The notes under the pieces are model-generated. The model made no database searches, was not told where the DNA came from, and saw only the letters and a program-made list of their open reading frames with translations. The position numbers were made by a program, and so were the translations under genes. Of a stretch of 64,000 nt of DNA, positions 24,331-37,810 are shown piece after piece (position 1 is the stretch's first letter; each line of letters opens with the position of its first letter). Source of the stretch: Antedon mediterranea (taxonomy: Eukaryota > Echinodermata > Crinoidea > Comatulida > Antedonidae); contig NC_092672.1 in NCBI RefSeq assembly GCF_964355755.1, positions 31,738,501 to 31,802,500 on the forward strand, in the 5' to 3' direction.

Positions 24331-26830
24331 TGCTATTTTCTTGAATATTTGTATATATTTCTGTTAAAATATGCATAGGATTAACTGCTTTGGTTTCTTT
24401 CCATCAACAAGGGAACTTTATCTAGGAATCCAAAGCTAGGTTTTGGGTCTTTGAAGTTTGCAAAGTTCTTAGCTTATCACCTGCAGCAAGCCTGACACAA
24501 ATAGAAAGGTCGCATGAAAACGGGAAATTCATTTACATCGAAGGAGGAAGCCTTCTAATGCACCAATTTTAAACCAGCTTTTAAGTTAATTTATAACTTT
24601 TCTTATTTCTTTAAGCGACCTTAACAGAAGCCAAATTTAATCTGTTAAAAGTGTTTCTTCCCATATAGGCCCTTAAAACCAAATTTTACAAAATGTATAT
24701 TTTTTTCATTTCGTTAAGAAACCTTCAGAAAAATGCAATATTAATGAATTTAACCAATCTAGAAAATAATTTTTAAATTCATTTTATTTCATTACATAAA
24801 ATGTTTAAAAGACATTGTAAAATGTAATATAGTCTAATAACCATTGAACAATCCAAAATGCCTATTTGTAAGTAATTTGTTATATTACAATTTTTACATA
24901 ATTATTTTAGTCTGTTTTCAATATCTAAACACTTTCAACTCAATTTAGTCTAATAACTTATCAAATTATCAAAAACGTTTGTTACTATTTACAAATTTCT
25001 TTTGCAATTACCGGTAATTTTTGAAAGTGATTTACTTTATGGTTAGTGTATTGGAAGAGACAACACTCAAAGTTCAAAGTAGTTGAGTTAAAATTGCTTT
25101 CCCTTTCGTGCCGTTTTCCTTTTGAATTGTACCGCATCAATGACATACAGCCAATACCTCTGATTGGATCAAACAGTTTATACTATGGACTAGGAATTTG
25201 AAATGATGGAGCCGCTGTGGAAACCCGGTTGTCGGTTCAAGCTCTGTTCTCTGTACACAAATTCAGTCAAGATATCGTTTTAAAAATAAATCCATGTATT
25301 GTTGCCACCAATTACAGCTATTTATCCTCGATTTGATACCGTATCAAAATCTGCTGGTATTCTGTTATAATTCTAATATTCAAAAATAGATGGGAAAGGA
25401 AAAGTAGGTGCAAAAGGCCAATATCAAGCCAACTTTTATTATACCAAAATGCCGTAGCTAAACCAAACACACGCACCAACAACTGACACCAAATGCACGC
25501 TCCTCTGACAGTTACAGCTATGTAGAATATGCATCCAACAGCTTATAGTTATTGCAATTTGTTTTCTTAAGATTATATATTATCTTTTAGTAGTAGTACA
25601 AGATAAGGTCAGTAAGCGGGGCAATTATACAAATTATAAAGCTAAAAATATCATTTGAAAATGCGATGTGTGTATCTGTATTATATAATATTCATAGAGA
25701 GGCCATCAACAGAATAATTACTTTTTTAGGGTCTAGTGTGCGATGTTCTTTTGATTTTAGATGATGTGTGTATATATTTATCCTTTACAAGTAAACATCC
25801 ATATTATCGTCCTAAAAATAATATTTGTGTTGTGTATTTGTCATACTCAGAATTATGACTTAAAGTCAGAAAGTCTTGTGACTCAAACTCAGAAAGCTTG
25901 CTGATTTAAACTCAGAAAGTTTGGTGATTCATTCTCATGCTCCATTTTTCATGTCTTCTCTCAGCCCTGGCACAGTTACTTTTTGAAGATGATCGTTCAA
26001 AAATTACACAACCCGAAAATTAGACAAATGACAGAACAAGACAATTTTCAACATGTGCCAATTATCATACACATTGGCAGGTTCTGATGTCCTGACAGTT
26101 AAAACTAAATTTAAATAATTAAAAAGTTCCACAGGCAAACTTTAAAGGAAGCTTCTAGGACAACGTGTAGAAAACCATTTGACAGGGCCCTAAGTTTTCA
26201 AGGTCCTAATGTTAGGTCTATATGTAATATTTTCAATGGTAAAGGACACAATGTTTAATTTGTAAATACAGATTTTACTGCAATCATAAAGCCTTCTTGA
26301 TATTAACTAAGCCAGGCCTATACTAAGCTGTACAGTAGCTATACTAACCCTCAAAAGATTTCCTGAAAAAGTACAATGCACTATTAAACAAGTAATATCA
26401 ATTAAATGTAACTGCTTAATTGTAAATGAATAAAGTGCAGGCAGAAAAAAAACCTATAGGTTAGAAACTAAACTGATCGGGCATGGAGAGTGATGTACTT
26501 TTGTGTGTTTCTGTCCTAGTTTGGCTCTAGTAGCTGCTCATACTTTTGTTTTGTTCTCCACTATATAAAACAAATACATGATAAAACAAAAAGAAATAAA
26601 AGAAGTGAAATAAAACCTTTCCTAACAAATTAATACAATCCACAATTACAAAATTGTACACATAGCCAACGGACAATTTCCTTGAAGTTTAATTATGACT
26701 TTGACAATATTTCAATATGCTACAGGCAATTAGAGTGAGTGTGTTATAATGGTGATTGATGACTTTACATGCTGCCAATAATAGAATACTTTGACACACC
26801 TAATAAGCCCACCCTAATAGTCAGCATGAC
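24331..26830. other. No gene seen
   Basis: AT-rich. A GC-richer island around 25080-25260 includes a B-box-like tcggttcaagctc, possibly a SINE relic, but no A-box was found. Confidence 0.55.
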
Positions 26831-26833
26831 TAG

Positions 26834-26990
26834 TACAGTCAACTCTCCCAATACCAGTCTCTAAAACCAGAAACTCTCCCAATACCAGACTTTTCTTGAA
26901 GTCCAATAGCCCCAAATTCAAAACACAATACCGAATACAAGATTTTCCGGAAAACCAGACATATTTGGCCAGCCCAAAGGTGTCCAGAGA
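26834..26990. mobile_element. Family-B MITE, opposite orientation, right end lost
   Basis: Begins TACAGTCAACTCTCCCAATA and matches the reverse complement of the 13581 copy across its interior (aaaccagacatatttgg, agcccaaag, gtgtcc). The missing right terminal repeat is replaced by a TAG-rich microsatellite. Confidence 0.8.
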
Positions 26991-27016
26991 GTAGTAGTAG
27001 TAATAGTAGTAGTAAA
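26991..27016. repeat. (GTA)n microsatellite
   Basis: Imperfect run of GTA/TAG triplets abutting the broken end of a family-B MITE. Confidence 0.9.
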
Positions 27017-27149
27017 TCATGGATGAAATCTTAAGCTGAAAGCATCTTTCTCTGATTCATGGGCAGTACTGACAGAGATGAATGGAATTGAAAAGTGTGC
27101 GAGTGAAACCGGTGGTTACCAATATCGCACACGAAATGAGTAAAACGGG

Positions 27150-27290
27150 AACTGTACACAAATGTCAACATTGAACTGATGTTTGCCCTAATCTGACGTA
27201 ATTTTGTACAATATCATGTGAGGGCAAATAGGGCAAACATTTGATCAATTGCCCAACTGCCTAATGCAAAACTACTCCACTGCAGTTGTT
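27150..27290. repeat. Dispersed repeat, related to 40470-40560
   Basis: Shares in order ccctaatctgacgtaatttt, then aactgcctaatgcaaa and ctactccac with ccctactctgacgtaatttg, aactccctgatgcaaa and gctgctccac at 40.5 kb. The element type is unknown. Confidence 0.6.
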
Positions 27291-28954
27291 AAACACAATT
27301 ATCAACTGAAGTGACATATTTTGGGCAACTGTATGCTACACCAGTTGCAGGAGCACAATGTTCCCCCAGTTGAGTTGAGTTCCGTGTCGACCTAACCCCA
27401 TCTTTAATATATTTATGTACTGGCAATATACGCCTATTATTGAACAAAAATGATTATACTTTGGGCGTTTTGAATTCTGAATAGCTGGATTACCAGGTCA
27501 TTATCACGAAACCTAATGTCACTCAGGAATCATGTACAGGATGTCAAATATATAAAAAAAAGACCACCAATGTTTAACGTTCCTTAATCGACTTTAAAAT
27601 GCTTTCATGTTAAATCTTTCATGAGAATCAATTTAAACCTTGAACAACAAAATAAAAAAACAAAAGGACACAATGTTCGTGTATATGACATATTGACGGG
27701 TGAATGATTTACACCCCTAACTTGTTTTCATTGCAAGAAGGGTACCATAAGCAACTGTTAACCCCTTTTGCATAAGACTGTACTGTTTATAATGTGAAGA
27801 TGTTTTTATGACGTGATCAAAAAGGAATTTAGTAAACACTACTTGAGAGAAAATTCAAGGGACGTGGGAAAAAATATTTAATAGCGAGAACAAAAAATTA
27901 CCCTGTATTCATTTATTGGTCAATTTATTGGAAAATGTACGATTTTAACCTAAAATGTCATTGTTTTGTCATGGTCCTATATTGTAATTAATAATGTAGT
28001 GTTCAGGATTCAAGAAATGTTATTGATCCACTTAAAAATGGAAATTATTTTTGCTTGGCATAATAAAGACAATAAAACTACAAGAAAAATACATCAAATT
28101 GCACAATATTAAATAATTAATTTACTTATTAAAAATTTGGCAAATAGCCCAAGATTTGTTGAAAGATTTGAACAAAAGAATCCAGAACAAGTGATATGGT
28201 GCTATACCAGATGAACCCAAATTTCGGGATGACACAAATTTAAATGAAAGGAAGTTGAGCTATGATTAGTTCATTAATGACTTTAGATTTTTCTCTTTCC
28301 ATGAATGTTTTCAATTTAGGGACAATGTCAATTACCTCTCACAGGGTACATTGTCAAAATCTGTGGTCAGGATTTAACGAACATTGTCACATTGGCCTAC
28401 TGTACCTCTTATCATGCACTCAAGAGACGAGTTAGCCTACTATACCTTTCGAAGCGTACTCATATGGTAAGAAGAACTGAAGTGTTATATAATACAAACC
28501 AATTCTTATATAACTGAAGTGGGACTTGTCACTTAAATCACTCAAACACAATCAGAGCATATAATTAAACTTGCCCAATTGGGGCTCTTTAACAAATTTG
28601 TAAGAATGCCAAAATCCCTGGTTGCACCAGCCTGTTAGAAAGCAATTATACCATGCTTATCAAATCAAGTTCTATAGACATGGATTCTTGTACAGAGAAT
28701 GTAGATATACTGTATGTACTCCTTCAACAAATTAAGATTTTGGCATGCAACTTTAGATAAATCGTGTCTTTGAAATTATGCAAGATTAACAATTGAGGCT
28801 TCACATAAAGGGTTTATCAAGAGGAAAGGGTATATCTAAAAGATAAATGTAGTTCGAGATAAGGTACGTCAGAAAATATCGATTTTAATGTAGCCATCAA
28901 AAAACTTTCCTATGCTAATACAACAGATAGCATGGTTCACAAGGAACTTATGCC

Positions 28955-29062
28955 TAGTTTTCTTTGGGGACCCCTATTAAGAGACACTTTCCCGCAAAAC
29001 GAACAAGAACCAACCTCTTGCACTGAAGGTGTCCTCTTAATAGGAGTTCTACTCTGTAATTA
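28955..29062. mobile_element. Family-A MITE fragment with right TIR
   Basis: It reads ggggacccctattaagagac, then gtgtcctcttaataggag, and ends with TTCTACTCTGTA, a good match to the family-A right end. Confidence 0.6.
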
Positions 29063-30604
29063 AAATATTACTTCTAAATGCATGGTTCACAATAAAGCTA
29101 GTTAAACTGTAAATTCACTCTGCTAACTTTCTTAAATTCAACTTACAATGTTAAAAATAATATGCAGAACAGAAATGCAGTTGCTTGTGTAAATAAACCT
29201 GCTTTTGTAAATAAACCCATTCCGACTTAGAAAAGCTTAGAATAATATTACGTTTTCAATCAAAACTACTTATAAAGTAATTTTCCACATTATTCACTCT
29301 GATAACACACCTTACTTAAACCTTTTGACCTCAAATAAAATATGTATTTTTCAACTCATTTCCAGGTATACATAAAAGGTGAGTAAAATTATGTCATGGC
29401 AAGATAAGAAAAAAGGAAACGTTTATTAATTTATTTTTATACTATTGCCCTCCGCGATAAAAAGCATTAATATTTAAAATTTTACTTTTAAAGGTTTAAC
29501 ACAAATGTACCATAGCATATTGTAATGTGTTATACTGAGGCCTTCTATTTTTTAAATAATTTTACCAATCTAAACAATTTTGTGACCTCATGATTATCTT
29601 ATTTATGTCCCTTTAATTAACATTAATTCAGTTTCGTGAGAATTCGCAATATTATAGTTTTGCGAAACGGACAATATAAAACATGCTATGTCAATCACTA
29701 TTAACATTTTTAATAAACTGCAAATTAATAATGACATAATCAAAATGTTTTCAATGTCATCTTAATTTTCCCCTCGAAAGTCAATCAATAAATGAATTGA
29801 AATTACTGTAATTTATAAGTCATTAATATAATTAAATCTTAAATATGACATTGAAATAACAATTCTTATTAAATTTAAACTTAATTCCTGTAGCTCTACG
29901 CCTCATAAATCATCTAGGTTGGGAATTTTAAATGCGAGAATAATATAATAACGAAAAGTGTTTGTGTTAATGATCAATAAAGAAAACCTGTAGAAAAATA
30001 GGTGAAGACCATTTCATACAAAAGTCTCTAACCTATGCCAAGACAAAAAAAAAGAATTCAAGACTAAAATCGAAAATAGTCGCATCAAAATCTTTGCGTC
30101 TGACGGAGGTGTTTCCAAGTCTGAATCAAGTTATGGGCATTTGCGACGTTGTAAAAGCTGAAATTTCAAAATTAAATTGACATTGATTGCAATTAATGTA
30201 ACAAAATGTATTGTAATGATATCAAGTGTTCATTCCCGGCTCAATGGCAATTCACTTACTCACAATTGGGACATTCTGAAATAATCAACTTCACAAAAAA
30301 AAAGAGTTGCAAATAACCTTGGGTATTAATGTAATAAGTTTATGAATGAATATAATTTAAATTTAGGGCTTTTTGCCAGCAATTGAATTTGACACGAATT
30401 AAGGATGGGGTAATAGCTATGTGTTACAATAAATTCGTCAACTTGGATGAATGTTATTTCAATTCAGGGCTCTTTGCCAAAAGTTTTTGTTCCTCTTATA
30501 CAATTTTAAACTTTGAATACTGTTAATGGAATATATACAGCATCATGATCGGGTGCAATATTACAACAATAATTCACAAACCAAAGTGGTGTTGGTAGTC
30601 TAGT
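29063..30604. other. No gene seen
   Basis: AT-rich. A CpG-containing patch at 30060-30150 has two overlapping plus-strand frames of 45-70 codons without an ATG or good splice sites. Confidence 0.55.
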
Positions 30605-30800
30605 GCTGGATAAACCAACACAGGCCATTTCCTTTTTGACGGGAGAACATCTCGAAAAGAAATAGTGAGGTGTGAATGGGTATAGTCACTCACTGGAGAG
30701 TACGACTCACAGACGGACTTGGAGGGAAGTTTTTATTACTTTTCGAGTTATGTTCTTCCCTCATAGAGGAAAGGGCCTATGTCGGTTTATCTAGGTAAGC
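30605..30800. mobile_element. Family-D MITE
   Basis: Terminal inverted repeats: ggataaaccaacacaggcc at the left and the complement-like ggcctatgtcggtttatct at the right. Between them lies non-coding DNA. Single-ended relatives occur at 17030-17085 and 49505-49570. Confidence 0.7.
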
Positions 30801-31557
30801 TAGGCACAAAATAGATTTATGCTATCATAAAATAGTATCGTATCATTCCTGATTATATAATTAATGTTGATATATTGTAAGCAGGAATGATCTGATCTGA
30901 TGATGACATATCAATCTCATGGTAGCGTTCATTTCATCGTAAACTTTCGTACTTGAAGTTGATTGGTTGCCCTTTCAGTCGTATCAAAGAACATGAGTAA
31001 CACATTATTAACCTTCTATTAAATTTGATAAAGCAATTTGGATGTAATAAATGATTCAGGGTTTAATGTACCTGGTAATTTACATTCATTGTGATTGTAG
31101 AAAAATAACATACTGTTAGATAATGTGACCAGCAGAAAGCTTTACTAGGCCTGCCTTACCAGGCCTGCCTCACCGAGCTCAGCTTCTCAGTGCAGAACAA
31201 TTATCGTTGAAGACCCCGATAGCCCACCTGCTCAGTATAGCTACACCTGCCAAATCTAATCAGTTGGGTCTTATAAACAGACGGGAATAAATATCTGGAG
31301 ACCGAACCAACACATTCTTCAGTTAAATTTTTCTTTTGATGGTATCAACACAAAGTGTTTTTTACATTTGTAGCTAAGCCTACCTCATTCCCTCATGGTC
31401 AACCTTTAAACCACCTTTTGGAACTGGGAGCATAGGCTTTTTGCAACCCATATAATTTGTTATTTTACTATACACAGTACAGTTGTAAATAAAGTGGTTA
31501 TGTATCTGCAAAAAATAAATAAATATGCAATTGTATTGTTCAGTTTGGGATATGATG

Positions 31558-31622
31558 TACCCAGACACCAAAAAGTGTTCCCTAAAGCGAGGGAGGTATC
31601 CTCTGAGTGGAGATTGGCCTTA
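31558..31622. mobile_element. Possible family-A MITE relic
   Basis: The word series cagacaccaaaaagtgttcc, ctaaagcgagggaggtatcc and tctgagtgg resembles the family-A interior. No TIRs remain. Confidence 0.35.
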
Positions 31623-32157
31623 GTGTTAGTGTTTCTCTCAATTTATTTTCAAATCTTCCAAATGAAGAGGTTCTATACTATATCAAATTAGAAAGAGGTG
31701 GATAGATTTACTTTAGCTAATAAATAATATTTTCTTTTATGATATGATGTTGTCAATCTTGAGTTTTATATGTACAGTATATGAATATTCAATTCTTTTC
31801 TGTACAAGAATCACAGTTATATGCTATACATTTGTCCTGTCAATCAAATCTATTTACCGTTGAAAAACAAACTAATATTATTCAGACTTCTTAAATCGAT
31901 ATCAAACTCGATGTTTACAGAACAACTACTGGTTAGGAATGAATTCCAGATGATCTCCGTCAACCTTCGTAATTCCATGATCTGATCTTTATCCCTTTCA
32001 CGACCTCCAGATTTCCATAATATAAGCCAAAGATTTATCCACTGATAGCTTTAATTATCCACACACAGCCAAGGGAACAGATAAGCAAACTCATATGGAG
32101 TTACTGTTGGCACGTAATTGTATTCACTGTACTTTTATTTTTTTACTTTTTGTTGAG

Positions 32158-32401
32158 GATTCCCAAGGCATTGGAACTGGTTCCAGTAGTCTTGTTGAAT
32201 CATAACGCCACAAAAATCAACATTGAAGCTAGACGGTGTCTCCCTATGACTCAAAGCAACTATGAGCACCTCGCTAGGCCTAGACAGTTAAGTCCAGGGT
32301 TGCGAATGGAGTTTCGAAGGAGGTTCTTTAGGTTTATGTCTAGACAACTCATTACAGCTCTTCTCTTGTGCCAGCCTCTTATGTTTGGTATACCTTTGTG
32401 A
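32158..32401 (+). other. Acceptor-led open frames, possible terminal exon
   Basis: A long pyrimidine tract (acttttatttttttactttt) leads to an AG. In one frame the sequence reads DSQGIGTGSSSLVES and stops. In another it stays open for about 81 codons and includes a basic stretch (RMEFRRRFFRFMSRQ). Either could be a terminal exon. Nothing is recognised. Confidence 0.15.
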
Positions 32402-32693
32402 ATTCACTTTTGTTTCAGAGTTCAACCCTTATACCTTAAATTAACACGAACATTTATATTTCTGGAAGTTCATTCACCCGAATCAAACCAATTAATTTTA
32501 TGAACAGGTATAAAAAAAAACTTGCTTATATTAACATTTGAACATTTTCTACTTGTTATATTTATATTGATGTGAATAGACATGTTTTTAAAAATAAATT
32601 AGACACAACAAATAAACTATTAAATTTGAATATGGTTAATTTTATATTAAAATGTTTAATTCCCAGCAAATTCACATCTTATTCTAAAATCCT

Positions 32694-32826
32694 TGTCTAA
32701 ACTTTATATGACAACAAAATGTGGTATGCCCATATATGGACATGAAAATGTCATACTGTACACTACTATATTTGGGCACATCCCATTTTTTTTGTCAAAC
32801 TAGTTTGATAGTGTAGGCAGAGCTTA
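32694..32826. mobile_element. Family-C MITE
   Basis: The right end reads tttgatagtgtaggcagagc and the left end is a degraded complement (tgtctaaactttatatgaca). The interior carries the ttgggcacatcc and tggtatgcccat words shared by all copies. Confidence 0.7.
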
Positions 32827-33209
32827 AGTAGTTTTTTATTGGCTATAAAACTAACTTTTCTCACATCAGTAACAAAATACAAGTTTAATATTGTTAATGT
32901 TTTGGTACCTGGCCAAATACACAAACAATCATTTTTATTTCCTTGAAAACTACATTCCCAGGTCTATAAAAATTAAGAAGTCTTCAATTAAAAGAAGATT
33001 TTGTAAGTATTTTGATCGAATCAACGCATTTCTTGTACGTGAGCAATGGTGCCCTGGTGGTTTTGTTGACGACAACAAAGTTACTATCATTTTGGTTTTT
33101 TTAAACTAATAAGTTGGACATTATGGAGGAAAACAATGTGGTTTATATTTTGACTATAATCCATAAAAATGTGGACAAATTAAAATGTAGATTTTAAAAT
33201 ATATTAATA

Positions 33210-33513
33210 TACAGTCACCTCTATTAAGGGGACACCTTTCAAGACCAAACAAGGTGGCCCCTGAATAGGTGTTGACCATATTATCAAAACATATATTGCT
33301 CTTTTTTCCTCTCACATATTCCCCTTGTTATTTCCGCAGGAAAGTGGCCCCTTAATAGGGATGGCTCCTGAATAGGGGAATTGGGCACAATATTAAAACA
33401 TATTGCACCTCGTTCCTTTCACAAGAAAAAAGTGTCCCCGTAAGCCACAGTATTAAACATTATATTGCTCCTTGTTCACAGGGAAGTGTCCCCTTTATAG
33501 GGATTGTTCTGTA
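33210..33513. mobile_element. Family-A pogo-like MITE, nearly complete
   Basis: The element starts TACAGTCACCTCTATTAAGG and ends GGGATTGTTCTGTA, with TA at both ends. The interior alternates GTGTCCCC/GGGGACAC words with segments resembling ttaaaacatatattgc. Those segments also occur in the 23.7-kb and 54.1-kb copies. Confidence 0.7.
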
Positions 33514-35143
33514 ATCATGTTACTTTCTGTAGAATAATTTTGAGTTTTGTAGCTTTTTTCCCCCAATAAGTTGAATCATTTTTACAAGCCTTTATGAGTC
33601 AACAAACCTGGCACTTATCCAAAACAAAAAAACAAAACTAATTATCAAATCTATGATGAAATGATTTTTTTTATGATTTAGATAACACTTTAACAGGAAA
33701 CATCAAGGTTCCTGACTCTATATTAAAACAGATCAAAATGGGGCTTGGCACTGGGGCAAATAATACCCATGACTTTTTGTTAAACTTTATTAAAATTAGT
33801 CCATACTTAGCTCAATATTTCTTTATGAATTTGGCATTGAGCAATTTCTATAAAACTTTATCCAAAATGACTGTGTTTTACACATTTTTTGCACGCAAGC
33901 TGATAACAACTATCAGTACCACTTATAAACGGCAGAAATCTTTAAATAATCATCCTCTGGCTAAAACTGGTTCATAGCCAACTAGGTCCTATAAAGGAAC
34001 GCTTGATAATGCCTGGTCCAATGTGCATATATTATTGGATCTATATCCTATGATATAATAGTCACATGTGATAAATATGTGACACTGTATTACAGCAATT
34101 GCCTATGATACTTGCCTAATTATATACATACAGTACTAAGAATCGGCTAGAGTGCGTAATGCGTAGTGTAATTATGCCCCCACTAAGTTGAACTAATATC
34201 TGTTGCATGTATAAACATTATTGTCCAAAACTAAAGTATACATTACAAAAAGAAAATTAACTTATTACCGGTAGTTATAAACGTATTATTGCTATTACTG
34301 GCATATCCCTACAGTACCAAACTTCCTTACTATGTAGGAAGATATAAGCACTGCTCAGTACTCAGGCTTATCACTAAGTAGGCTAGCTGGCATTTAGTTT
34401 CCCCCTGACCTTACACATCTTTTTAACCATTAGTAGTTTCCTACCCATGGTTCTGTTAAAATTGCAACGTCTTTCCACAAGTAAGGATAAGAGTGTTAAA
34501 TATAATTATTGTTTAAAATTACAAAACCTAGATTATATTCTTCAATATTAATCCATACATAAGGGTTTCTAAATGAAATTTCTCTCCGCACATGATGGAA
34601 TTGTAAAAAAAAGAACAATCAATACACACCAATCAGAATTGGTTTTGCGACGCACGCACATTGCATTGTGGGATACAACAATTGTTGCATGGTGCTACAT
34701 GTACAATTCAATTATAATTTTTGACAATATTTTTTTTTTTGGACAAATTTTTAACATTACATTTTGGTGTTTTTTATTTAAAGTTGTAGAAAGTTATTTA
34801 CTTCAATTAAAAAGAAAGTCTTTCACATTTTTCATGATTGACAGATTTGAAGTCAATACAGGTAACACATTATTAACAAGTACTAAGTATTGTCTAACTA
34901 TTTTTATTGTTGTCTAATATTTATGTTGTCTACTGGTGGTGTTGTCTGTTAGATTTACTATCTCAAATCTGTCTCGTAGTTGTAGACAACCCAATACAAT
35001 AAAATTAGGTGGACAACACAATAAATATTACGAAATGTGGGAAAATATCCGTTGCTTAGTGCAGTATTCTGTCGGTTGTGTATGGCAAGCTGGAGTTATG
35101 TTTATATCCACAAGAGTAATAACTCCAATCTATGCATGCTCAA

Positions 35144-35332
35144 GTTATTCCAGATCATATCCGAGGTATAGGCGGGATGAGTGCTTGATATTTTTACCAA
35201 GGGTGTGATCAGTTAACTCTGTTATACCTCTGAGTTGTTATTCCAGATCATATCCAAGGTACAGGCGGGATGGGTGCTTGATATTTTACCAAGGGTGTGA
35301 TCAGTTAACTCTGTTATAACTCTGAGTTGTTA
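35144..35332. repeat. 93-bp tandem duplication
   Basis: Two copies start at 35144 and 35237 with gttattccagatcatatcc and end in gatcagttaactctgttata. They differ at a few positions. A 90-codon plus-strand frame overlaps the first copy and is not considered a gene. Confidence 0.9.
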
Positions 35333-35367
35333 AGACCGTTATAACTCCGATAAGTTTCAGACCTACA

Positions 35368-35523
35368 CAGTGGCGTAACAGATATGAATACTGAATGGCT
35401 AAACCCAGGGTCCCTACAACATAGGGGAGGCCCAGATGAACAGTCCCAAAGCAACTACTCAGCGTTGAAGGGCCCCTTAGGAGTGCTAAACCATGGACCT
35501 TTTCCTTCTATATTACACCCCTG
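35368..35523. mobile_element. hAT-like MITE (156 bp) with 8-bp target duplication
   Basis: The ends CAGTGGCGTAAC and TTACACCCCTG are imperfect inverted repeats of the hAT type (CAG-G-G-CG). The flanking octamers GACCTACA (35360-35367) and GAGCTACA (35524-35531) match at seven of eight positions, as expected for an 8-bp target-site duplication. No coding capacity. Confidence 0.7.
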
Positions 35524-35643
35524 GAGCTACATCCAATGACAAGCCAAACATCAATACTAGTGAAGCTATATAACTCTGATAGACTACACTCTAACTCCAA
35601 TAGAGAAAACAGCATGTAAACATAGCCTAATAGAATTCAACGC

Positions 35644-35760
35644 ATGGAAGTGAAACTACATTGGAATATCACGGAGATCACGGCAGCAAAAACGCAAGGA
35701 CAGGATGCCTGCACTTTGTGCAATATTTCATTATCTCCTGTACGTGATAAGACCGAATGA
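35644..35760 (+). other. Short ORF (38 residues), function unknown
   Basis: A frame starts MEVKLHWNITEITAAKTQGQ and ends SLSPVRDKTE, with an in-frame stop shortly upstream. It lies about 110 bp right of a hAT-like MITE in a GC-richer patch. Its length is compatible with chance. It could be a small exon or nothing. Confidence 0.12.
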
Positions 35761-36026
35761 ACACACTAATGTTATCAGCATTATGTTATTATCCCACACT
35801 GCATTGCAAACACACACGTTTTGATAAACACCTCTGCCAGGATGTATTGTGAGTATGTGTTTATAAGTAGAAAATTACGTTAAAAGTTATTATTAGCTAT
35901 ATGGTACTTTTTTAACTACAGTATACATTTTCTAACAAACTCAACTGAAATACCAGAAGATCCACATAGTTAATTCAGATAAAATAAAACATAGTGATTG
36001 TATATTCACAAATATATTTAAACACT

Positions 36027-36256
36027 AAAGGCCAATCTACACTAGTAAACTACTGTACATTAGTTTGACAAGTGTGATCAAATATGGTAGTGATATGCCC
36101 AGATATGGTAGTGATATGCCCAGATATGGTAGTGATATGCCCAGATATGGTAGTGATATGCCCAGATTAGGTAGTGATATGACATCATAGTGTCCATATT
36201 ATGGGCACATCACATTTTGTTGTCACATAAAGTTTGATAGTGTAGACAGAGCTTTA
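36027..36256. mobile_element. Family-C MITE with internal 21-bp array
   Basis: The right TIR (gatagtgtagacagagcttt) is intact. The left end is a diverged complement (taaaggccaatctacactag). The interior carries a tandem array at 36082-36180. Confidence 0.8.
36082..36180. repeat. 21-bp tandem repeat within the family-C MITE
   Basis: About 4.7 copies of a 21-bp unit (atatggtagtgatatgccca plus g). In other family-C copies this word is present once or twice, so it has expanded here. Confidence 0.95.
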
Positions 36257-36399
36257 AACATAGCAACATAAGTGCAAACAAGCACTCAATCTATATATAG
36301 ATATCCACAAAAAGCAAAATCATTTGTGAAATATAAGGGCAGAAAAATAACAAACAAAAATAAAAAAATGTCATATTAAATTTTTTTGCAAAGTAGGCC

Positions 36400-36495
36400 T
36401 AAAGCTCTGTCTACATTTTATTTATATCACTTCCATATTTGGGTACATCACTCTTTTTGTGTCAAACTAGTTTGATAGTGTAGACAGATCTTTAG
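36400..36495. mobile_element. Family-C MITE, short copy
   Basis: Both ends are present: AAAGCTCTGTCTACA at the left and GTAGACAGATCTTTA at the right. The interior is mostly deleted. Confidence 0.8.
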
Positions 36496-37810
36496 CTAAT
36501 TTGTTGAACAAGTGACCACATTCTATTTCAGGTCAACTTAACAGGAAACATTGACTAAAAACCACAATTAAACAATGGTTTTAATAAGTGTGTCATAACT
36601 TTATTTAGAGATAATTTATTCGTATTCATGTAAGTTAAACTGTCATGTGATGAATCAATATTATTAATAGTTTCATTAACTATGAAATATAAATGCAAGA
36701 TTACGTGACATGCCTGGGGATCCCCAATGAATCACAGGAATACGGTAGATGACATTGTCTTTAGTTGTTGATTTTAAATATAAATTATTCTACAAAAATA
36801 AAATACAAAACTCTACAACAAATAATAACCTAAAATATTACCTTGGCAATATTCAACCTAGCTTATTGAAATACATATTTATATTGTAATTTTATATTTC
36901 TTGTGCATTTAGTTTTTCATTAGTATGAATAGGTACAATTTTTCAACATTCATCAAATTACAAGATTGACATCAGAAAGCTTTCAATTTTCTGTTTTTAT
37001 CAGCTCATAAAATGCTTCATTTCCACTCCATCTACAATATCTGCTGATTCATGTCTGATTATGCAAATTCTCAAGAGATTTTACCAATCACCAAATTGTA
37101 TTTACATCATGTGACCTAGTCTAGCCATTCAGGTTTGAGCTCTAGAGAATTCAGAGCCAGTAATCAGGCTGATATTGCCAGAAGTAGTATGTCCTCTTGG
37201 GAACACTTTTAAAGAAGAATATGCTACTTATCAGTAAATTGGGCACATTTTATTTGGCAACCTGTCTAGACCAATCTTCATCATTCAAATTCCAGATTTT
37301 TATTGACTTTTTTTTTTCAAATTTTCTGTAACACTCAGCATGTAAAATAATATAATAAACTACAGAATTCAAAGAAAACCAAAATTTTATTTCTAATATC
37401 AAAATGATTATGATAAAAATAACTTTAAATCCATGACAAAACAAATCCACAATTGGAGATCAGTAAATATTAAAATCAAATTTAATTGAATTATGACAAC
37501 ATGTTTAAAATACTATACCATATTTACCAACACATGAACTGATCAAACTAATATCAAAATGTTGAATCATGCTCTGAATCATGCTCTTCCCTCTAACTAT
37601 TTTGACGTTATATCTTCTGCTACCATATTTATATTTTGTATTTTATAGGTTTATAAAAATAAGAGTTCAGAATTATCTCCATCCAACCTGTTGCTATGAA
37701 AAATTCAATCTTCCATAAAATGACCAAATCAAATAATATCACAACAACTTATAATTTGTTCAGATAGATCTTGAAAAAAAAAACTCTCTAAAACTTATGA
37801 TGAGCATTAC

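Noticed and set aside
31130-31290. 53-codon plus-strand frame (PAESFTRPALPGLPHRAQLL)
   Set aside because: No ATG, no convincing splice sites, and partly open minus-strand frames; not separable from chance.
34573-34917. 114-codon plus-strand ORF
   Set aside because: Composition (Phe, Ile, Leu, Lys, Asn, Thr) is that of translated AT-rich DNA. About one frame this long is expected by chance in the window.
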